This document shows positions 5,574 to 9,776 of a stretch of 9,776 nucleotides of DNA, one piece after another (the stretch's first letter is position 1; every line of letters begins with the position of its first letter). The stretch is from Desulfurococcales archaeon (lineage in GTDB: Archaea > Thermoproteota > Thermoprotei_A > Sulfolobales > WAQK01). The DNA is taken from the NCBI GenBank assembly GCA_027016915.1, contig JALURJ010000230.1, positions 1 to 9,776 on the forward strand, written 5' to 3'. The translations under genes and the position numbers were made by a program. A model generated the notes under the pieces. The model searched no databases. It was not told the origin of the DNA and saw only the letters and a program-made list of their open reading frames with translations.

Positions 5574-7025
5574 CTAGGAGCCTACGACTATCAGGATTCT
5601 ATTCCTAGCGTCGAGTATGAATACCGTGTCGGCATAGGCGTGGGAGAGGCTCCTGGGGCCTTCGCCTAGTAGGCCTAGGATCTTCAGTGGCAGAGTGAAT
5701 GGCAGCGTGATTATCTGCCCCAGCACATAGCCTATTCCCATGGGGCCTAGGTCGGCGTAATCCTTAATCTCCTGTGACCCGACACGCACGTACTTTATGT
5801 ATCTCCTGGACTCATGTAGCCATATGGTGTCGTCGCTGGCCCCCAGTACTCCGCTGACGTCAGCGCTAATTGACCAGGTGACCCTTCCTCCCCTGAGCTC
5901 CTCTACCACCAGCGGGCCTGTGCTCTTGTAAGCGTAGACTATTCGGTCGCCCCTAGCCATTAGCATGTAGATGTTAGCCTTCCAGACCGGCACCTCCCTC
6001 TCGAGGGCTTGCACACTCATGTCGGATAGGCGTATAACGTGTATGTAGAGCTTGCCCACAGTACTATTAGGGGCGACCCTAGCCATACTCAGTATGATGG
6101 CGTGGCTCTCCGTCACAACGGCCTGACTGGTGACCTCGAGCATACCCTCATGCCTAATGGTAGCGGCTTCAACGTAGCTCTCCTCCACGCCCTCGCTTGA
6201 GGCCCTTAGTATCAGGTATACGGGCCTCGACTCGTTGCCTGTAGTATACGTGTCAGCCAGTACAGCGTATAGGACCCCGTCGCCAGCCCTAGCAGCTAGG
6301 ATCGTGCCGCTAAACCTCCTGCCAGCGGCCTGGTCTCCAAATACGTAGCTTGGCGTATAGTTGTGGGCCCATACAATGCTACCCTCTACTATATTGTATG
6401 CCGTTACATTATAGGATCCCATGGAGTATACTAGACCTCCTATGTAGTATACTACGCCATCCTTGAGCGCCGCAACCTCATAGGCATTCACGGTGCTCTT
6501 ATATATCACCCCGGCACTAGTGTCCACAGCGTATACCACGGGATAGCCGGGCCCCTCCCCCGGACAGTACCTCGATACATACGCGTATCTACCATCATAC
6601 CCCAGGAGCCTATACTCCGGCGTGGTCCTCTTCAGGCCGAATATAGTCCTCTTCTCGCACTGGACACTCTCAGGCGGCGATATAGGCATGGATTCCAGCT
6701 CAACAGTGGACTTCATGCTCAGCGTTTTTAGGTCTAGCACATGGAGAAGCACTTTCGTGTAGTTCACGCCCCCCTCCATATACCTATCAGTGTAGTTCAT
6801 GAAGACAAGCTTATCCCCCACGAACAGCGCCGATATAATGGATGAGTTGGGCGATAACTGAACCCTCTTTACAGGCGCTAGTGCGGTTTGAGCGGGTGTC
6901 GTGGTGCTAGTGTACGAGGGCGTAAATGTCGGTTGCACTCCCCTCCCGCTCCACCTTGAGACTACAGCAGCTGAGGCGGCGACAACCAGGAGCGCTACCA
7001 GCACGAGAGCAGCTCTCCTGGCCAC
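5574..7025 (-). CDS. Exported, membrane-anchored protein with beta-propeller-like repeats
   Basis: About 483 residues. An N-terminal Arg-rich start and hydrophobic helix (ALVLVALLVVAASAAVV) form a signal anchor. A Thr/Ser/Pro linker follows (PTFTPSYTSTTTPAQT), then a long beta-rich domain with repeated blade-like units such as HVLDLKTLS, VVYAVDTSAGVIY, AYNIVEGSIVWAHNY and VIRLSDMSVQALE. This layout resembles PQQ/WD40-type propellers, though no family signature is exact. Many N-x-S/T sequons fit a surface location. A hydrophobic stretch near the C-terminus (VLGQIITLPFTLPLKILGLL) may contact the membrane. GTG 7025 is chosen because a TATA box is centred 25 bases upstream, as for a leaderless message; GTG 7034 is in frame and adds three residues. 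No enzymatic residues were recognised; function is unknown. Confidence 0.7.
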   Translation of the reverse strand: MARRAALVLVALLVVAASAAVVSRWSGRGVQPTFTPSYTSTTTPAQTALAPVKRVQLSPNSSIISALFVGDKLVFMNYTDRYMEGGVNYTKVLLHVLDLKTLSMKSTVELESMPISPPESVQCEKRTIFGLKRTTPEYRLLGYDGRYAYVSRYCPGEGPGYPVVYAVDTSAGVIYKSTVNAYEVAALKDGVVYYIGGLVYSMGSYNVTAYNIVEGSIVWAHNYTPSYVFGDQAAGRRFSGTILAARAGDGVLYAVLADTYTTGNESRPVYLILRASSEGVEESYVEAATIRHEGMLEVTSQAVVTESHAIILSMARVAPNSTVGKLYIHVIRLSDMSVQALEREVPVWKANIYMLMARGDRIVYAYKSTGPLVVEELRGGRVTWSISADVSGVLGASDDTIWLHESRRYIKYVRVGSQEIKDYADLGPMGIGYVLGQIITLPFTLPLKILGLLGEGPRSLSHAYADTVFILDARNRILIVVGS

Positions 7026-7044
7026 CTCCCTCACCCCGGGTCAA

Positions 7045-7056
7045 TCATTATAATTA
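7045..7056 (-). promoter_or_regulatory. Probable TATA box of the propeller gene
   Basis: TAATTATAATGA on the minus strand is centred about 25 bases before the GTG at 7025, the canonical spacing for an archaeal TATA box and a transcript that begins at the start codon. A weaker box, TTTATTAGG, lies about 50 bases further upstream. Confidence 0.5.
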
Positions 7057-7245
7057 CCATAGCGTGGAAACTTAGTCTAAATACACGGGTAGCACGCCTA
7101 ATAAACTTCTAGTATATAGAACCCGATATGTAATATGCAAGAGAAGCATGTGGCCGTATAACGGCTAAGTCCTTAGTCAACAGAACATGAGGCACTCATA
7201 GGATCGTTTACTCGATCCACGGGAAGGTGTAATGTAGCATCAAAC

Positions 7246-7254
7246 TTTAATAAA
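7246..7254 (+). promoter_or_regulatory. Possible TATA box for a leaderless transcript at 7275
   Basis: TTTAATAAA, preceded by A-rich ATCAAAC as expected of a BRE, is centred 25 bases before an ATG at 7275. This is the spacing expected when an archaeal transcript begins at its start codon. Confidence 0.45.
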
Positions 7255-7274
7255 CAACCTGACACTGCAGATTG

Positions 7275-7361
7275 ATGATAGCGCAGCTTAGAGGGTTTAA
7301 TAGGTTTAAAAGCTTAGAGGCTCTAGCCACTGTGTTAGAATTGGGGATTCAAGTTGTTTAA
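7275..7361 (+). CDS. Possible 28-residue leaderless mini-ORF overlapping the antitoxin start
   Basis: ATG 7275 opens a 28-codon frame (MIAQLRGFNRFKSLEALATV, then LELGIQVV) ending at TAA 7359-7361, eight bases into the antitoxin gene. It lacks a ribosome binding site but has a TATA box at the right distance for leaderless translation. Overlap with the antitoxin TTG at 7354 would allow coupled translation. It matches no family known to me. It could equally be chance, with the antitoxin transcribed from its own box at 7305. Confidence 0.25.
   Translation: MIAQLRGFNRFKSLEALATVLELGIQVV
7305..7312 (+). promoter_or_regulatory. Probable TATA box of the antitoxin gene
   Basis: TTTAAAAG follows a second A/T-rich element (TTTAATAGG at 7296-7304) and lies about 45 bases before the antitoxin TTG. 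It would give a leader of roughly 20 bases. Confidence 0.45.
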
Positions 7362-7557
7362 AGCTATTAGAGTCAGGTATGAGAAGGGTGTCTTGAAGCC
7401 TTTGGAGCCTGTGGAGCTAAGGGAGGGAGAAGAGGTTCTTGTATGGATCGAGGGCCTTGAGAAGAGGAGAGAGGTAGTCGAGGAATTCTACGGGAAGCGT
7501 GGTCCTGCTCCTAAAGAGCTCCTGGATGAATTTATGTTAGAGGCCGAGGCTCAATGA
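7354..7557 (+). CDS. DUF104 family antitoxin (VapB-like)
   Basis: A 67-residue protein. Its N-terminus, FKAIRVRYEKGVLKPLEPVE followed by LREGEEVLVWIE, is the DUF104 signature (I-x-V-x-Y-E-x-G-V-x-K-P-L-E), a short beta-barrel fold of the AbrB-like type. The C-terminal half (about 35-67) is a charged helix that in VapB-type antitoxins wraps around and blocks the PIN-domain toxin. It starts with TTG; GGGGAT seven bases upstream is a partial ribosome binding site. Its TGA overlaps the ATG of the toxin gene as ATGA, the usual toxin-antitoxin arrangement. The antitoxin is intact and full length, although its toxin partner is destroyed. By family analogy it also represses its own operon. Confidence 0.88.
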   Translation: MFKAIRVRYEKGVLKPLEPVELREGEEVLVWIEGLEKRREVVEEFYGKRGPAPKELLDEFMLEAEAQ

Positions 7558-8005
7558 TCCTGCTTGATAGTAACGCTATAGTCTATAATCTTCACCGCGT
7601 GGAGCCATATGCCTCGAGAGTGAAGAGAATATTTATTGAAGGAAGGGATCTCGCTATTACCCTCCGTATCATAGACGAGGGGGTCTTCACCCCCATAAGG
7701 CTTGAAGCTTGGAGAAGATAATGGCATTAAAGGGCTAGACCAGCTCCGGGACCATATAAGGAAACACGGGCTAGATAGTTTCAATAATGCTATTAGTGAT
7801 GTAGAAAGCTAATAGAGAGGCTGGGAATACATCGTTCTAGAGGATAAAGGTAACCTTAAAGGACATAGTTGATACCATAAAGAAGTACAACCTCTTACCC
7901 GGGGACGCATCGATAGCAATAACAGCTAGGCACTACGGTATAGATGCTATTCTAATATTCGACAAGGAATTCAAACAGGTACCATAGCTGAGGGTCATTT
8001 CATAA
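7554..8005 (+). pseudogene. VapC-type PIN-domain toxin, inactivated by frameshifts and a nonsense codon
   Basis: The gene starts at ATG 7554 and once encoded a roughly 150-residue PIN-domain RNase. All four metal-binding acidic positions of the fold can still be seen in pieces: Asp5 in MILLDSNAIVY, Glu42 in LRIIDEGVFTPIRLEAWRR, the Asp of LLPGDASIAITARHYGIDAI, and the Asp of LIFDKEFKQVP. An extra A near 7720 creates TAA (7719-7721); dropping it restores RRYGIKGLDQLRDHI. Further shifts fall near 7808, 7828 and 7858 (the last restores LKDIVDTIKKY). A TAG at 7985-7987 stands where VPWLRVIS should read Trp, and TAA at 8003-8005 is the original end. The first piece alone would give a 55-residue product lacking two catalytic residues. 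Confidence 0.88.
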
Positions 8006-8388
8006 AAGTTAACATCAACAATAATTAACTATCCTTACGCAATCCCGTATGTATACTAGCTAGCTATGGATCTGCAAGAATGCACTGAAGCTATGGCAAA
8101 TCCTGGCGGTCAAGGTATTCTCCATGGGCTTATTTACTGTAGTTAGGAGTGCCTGGCAGCTGCTAGGAGAACCTTAGTGAACACATTTGCCGTGAATACA
8201 GTACGTGAAGCCATACAATAACGCAATTTCTTCCCTTTATACGGCGCGGATCCTAGAGCAGGAGACTCGAGACCTCTTAATACTAGCAGGACCCATTACG
8301 GCACATCTAAAAACTAAACTTCCATATACTATCTGTAGGACTCCTTATGTCCCAGTAGTCCGAATCAATACTACCCGTCATTACGTCC
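8006..8388. other. Gene-poor tract with possible short remnants
   Basis: No supported gene. A start-less plus frame at 8067-8177 reads like part of a hydrophobic protein (LWQILAVKVFSMGLFTVVRS), closed by stops at both ends. Another plus frame opens at GTG 8205 and runs to 8414 without a ribosome binding site or recognisable domain; it overlaps the decayed gene on the other strand. The tract is A/T-richer than the genes and probably consists of eroded sequence. Confidence 0.5.
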
Positions 8389-8809
8389 TTACATGCTTAG
8401 CAGGGATTTCGTAGCCTCCTTCACAGTGTCTATTATCTCGCCTAGCCTCAACGTGCTGGTCAGGTGTAGTACTGCAACTGAGGCCGGGGCAGCTGATAGA
8501 GAGCCTAGTGATGGCGGGATCCTCGACACCATGGGAGCCAACACTGCCAGTGTGTGGAGTGACCAGGTTCACTAGTAGCGCTTTGCAGGCTCTGAGGCTC
8601 TTAGCGGCTAGTGGTATGGGCGCTACGGTCGATGCCAGGTAAGCTACAGCCGCCGCACACACCGGCAAGCTTGGTGAGCGAAGGAAGCAGTGAAAGTAGC
8701 GTGGCGAGCCTAGCCAGCCCTATAACAGCTATCGGCCTGGGCTCTCCCTCCTTGTTGTACCTGGTTATAGCGGCTGTCGGGAAGGGGCCTACTATACGGG
8801 GTCATCCAT
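8389..8809 (-). pseudogene. Decayed integral membrane protein gene, broken over three frames
   Basis: Reading the minus strand from about ATG 8809, coherent protein appears in three successive frames. The first piece is VGPFPTAAITRYNKEGEPRP then IAVIGLARLATLLSLLPSL; the second is VCAAAVAYLASTVAPIPLAA then KSLRACKALLVNLVTPH; the third is LAVLAPMVSRIPPSLGSLSA then LTSTLRLGEIIDTVKEATKS, ending LLSM and TAA (8391-8389). Frame changes fall near 8790, 8670 and 8555; the last is at a CACACA run. Joined, they give about 135-140 residues with roughly four hydrophobic helices. No family is recognised. The coherence of the pieces and natural stop support a once-real gene. A TATA-like TTATATATCT lies at about 8867-8876 upstream. 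Confidence 0.6.
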
Positions 8810-8866
8810 GATGCCTGCTTGTGCGTCGAACAATTAGCCCACTAAGCTCTTCCTTATGGCTACTCG

Positions 8867-8876
8867 AGATATATAA
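8867..8876 (-). promoter_or_regulatory. TATA-like box upstream of the decayed membrane gene
   Basis: TTATATATCT on the minus strand lies about 60 bases before the ATG at 8809. It would imply a leader of about 30 bases. The same bases read ATATATAA on the plus strand, so direction is ambiguous, but no plus-strand gene follows. Confidence 0.3.
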
Positions 8877-8917
8877 GCGGAGCGACAGCTTCAGCATAAG
8901 GGATTGCCCTATCTATG

Positions 8918-9742
8918 TTAATGTACCCCCCAACCTTTCCCGCTGGCTCTGCAGAGAACCTCTACTGCCCCCTTATACTCCTCGAGGAATATAGGAGGGC
9001 TACACTCTTCGAGGACCTCTCTGGGTCCAGGCATCTTTACTCTCAGCATCTCTCCGGCTATCCCAGTGACTTCCTCTAATAGCTCTAGACTGATAGCTTC
9101 GGAGGCCCCGCAATCCCTCCTGGTCCGTCTTAGCTTCTCTAAAACCTTCCTTCCAGGGGAGTCCAGATGCCTCTCCACTTCCCTATCATACACGGGGAAC
9201 GCCTCTGCTGGCATCCCCTCGGCTACAGCCGTAGCCCTTACGGCGTGTCTCAGCGCGTGATGAGCGTGTGAAACCGCCCTATCATGGTCCCCTAGCAGGT
9301 GGCTCTCGAGGGCCAGTGACAGCGCGCCATACACGGAGATTCTCTCATGTTTTATGGTGAGGCTCGTAACGCTAGGCTTAAGCCTTTCCCATAACCCCTT
9401 GAGGTACCCGTCGTCGTATAACACGAGCGGAGCTCTATAGACGTGTAGCGCCAGCGGTACTCCACGTGAGGCTAAGGCCCTGAATTCCCGGGGCTCGTAT
9501 ATGGCTACTGATATAGGATACGGATCCTCGTACTCGAGGGTCCTCCTCTTAGAACCCTCAGCTATCACGAGTAAGTCGACGTCGCTACTACACGGTATGA
9601 AGTCCTCCTTTCGAGCGATGGACCCAAACGCTACTACCGAGCGCACGCCCCCGAGGCTTCGATCCCCTAGTAGGGCCTCTGTTAGGCCCTCGAGTATTAC
9701 TAGGAGTTCATCCAAGCCCTTGACGGGGCACTTGCATGGCAA
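8918..9742 (-). CDS. Minimal nucleotidyltransferase with helical HEPN-like C-terminal half
   Basis: A 274-residue protein. The N-terminal domain (about 10-115) has the polymerase-beta-type nucleotidyltransferase signature: VVAFGSIARKEDF (36-48), then SSDVDLLVIAEG with metal-binding Asp54 and Asp56. The third carboxylate strand reads PISVAIYEP, with Ser/Ala where Asp is usual, so activity is uncertain. The strand LVLYDDG closes the domain, as in MntA-like proteins. The C-terminal half is all helical, with a His/Arg-rich stretch (DRAVSHAHHALRHAVRAT, about 154-171) resembling HEPN or kanamycin-nucleotidyltransferase C-terminal bundles. MNT and HEPN proteins normally pair as AMPylating antitoxin and RNase toxin; here both halves seem fused. 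The TTG start has GGTG seven bases upstream and an in-frame TAG shortly before. Confidence 0.8.
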   Translation of the reverse strand: MPCKCPVKGLDELLVILEGLTEALLGDRSLGGVRSVVAFGSIARKEDFIPCSSDVDLLVIAEGSKRRTLEYEDPYPISVAIYEPREFRALASRGVPLALHVYRAPLVLYDDGYLKGLWERLKPSVTSLTIKHERISVYGALSLALESHLLGDHDRAVSHAHHALRHAVRATAVAEGMPAEAFPVYDREVERHLDSPGRKVLEKLRRTRRDCGASEAISLELLEEVTGIAGEMLRVKMPGPREVLEECSPPIFLEEYKGAVEVLCRASGKGWGVH

Positions 9743-9776
9743 GAAGGCGCACCATCCCTACTTCACGGCTTCTCTG

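Larger units (their letters stand above)
7035..7353. other. Divergent promoter region between propeller gene and toxin-antitoxin locus
   Basis: This 319-base region holds promoter-like signals for both strands: the minus-strand TATA at 7045-7056 and the plus-strand boxes at 7246-7254 and 7305-7312. It also has an inverted repeat GGATCG (7201-7206), loop TTTACT, CGATCC (7213-7218) that could be an operator or a chance hairpin. The only coding candidate is a 28-codon plus-strand frame starting at 7275. The rest is A/T-rich and shows nothing else. Confidence 0.55.

Noticed and set aside
7551..7784. Minus-strand 77-codon frame over the toxin gene.
   Set aside because: It is antisense to the recognisable PIN-domain pieces and has no start signals.
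8205..8414. Plus-strand frame of 69 codons as a gene.
   Set aside because: It has no ribosome binding site, no recognisable motif, and overlaps the 3' end of a better-supported decayed gene on the other strand.
1..9776. CRISPR array or integrated virus.
   Set aside because: No spaced direct repeats of 24-37 bases and no integrase, capsid or terminase-like protein were found on either strand.

Overview
The window looks like chromosome of a hyperthermophilic crenarchaeon, most likely Desulfurococcales (a Pyrodictium/Hyperthermus/Aeropyrum-like lineage). This rests on a moderately G+C-rich sequence whose genes strongly prefer AGG/AGA, CTA and ATA codons, frequent TTG and GTG starts, GGTG-type ribosome binding sites, A/T-rich TATA boxes, and the families present (DUF58, split DUF1616, DUF104/PIN toxin-antitoxin). 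No rRNA, tRNA, CRISPR array or replication origin was seen. The assignment is inference; no marker gene is present.

Layout. Bases 3-839 (+) hold the C-terminal part of a DUF58 protein whose start lies left of the window. Facing it, on the minus strand, is a tight three-gene operon (2414 to 880) of membrane proteins: a two-helix protein with a helical outer segment, a membrane-anchored outer domain, and a four-helix DUF1616 protein. The last two look like one DUF1616 protein split into two genes. A 450-base spacer without a convincing gene follows, then a minus-strand class I methyltransferase (2863-3423). Bases 3568-4107 appear to be a small graveyard of mobile-element pieces. After it come a plus-strand MFS drug-efflux-type transporter (4139-5398) and, convergent to it, a minus-strand exported beta-propeller-like protein (5574-7025). 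The 175-base gap between these two stops carries three successive inverted repeats.

Divergent from the propeller gene is a toxin-antitoxin locus: an intact DUF104 (VapB-like) antitoxin at 7354-7557 overlapping, by ATGA, a PIN-domain VapC toxin (7554-8005) ruined by several frameshifts and a Trp-to-stop change. Beyond it lies a second decayed tract, including a minus-strand membrane-protein gene broken over three reading frames (8389-8809). The window closes with a minus-strand minimal-nucleotidyltransferase protein with an alpha-helical, HEPN-like C-terminal half (8918-9742).

How it works together. The DUF58 and DUF1616 genes belong to a cell-envelope set common in Crenarchaeota whose biochemical role is not established. 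The transporter, methyltransferase and propeller protein look like independent accessory genes. The right half (7.3-9.8 kb) is a defence/TA-type neighbourhood in decay: an antitoxin that has lost its toxin, a dead membrane gene, and an MNT/HEPN-type protein. No wholly new system is demonstrated. The most noteworthy items are the orphaned antitoxin with its possible leaderless upstream mini-ORF, the split DUF1616 operon, the triple-hairpin spacer, and the two gene graveyards.
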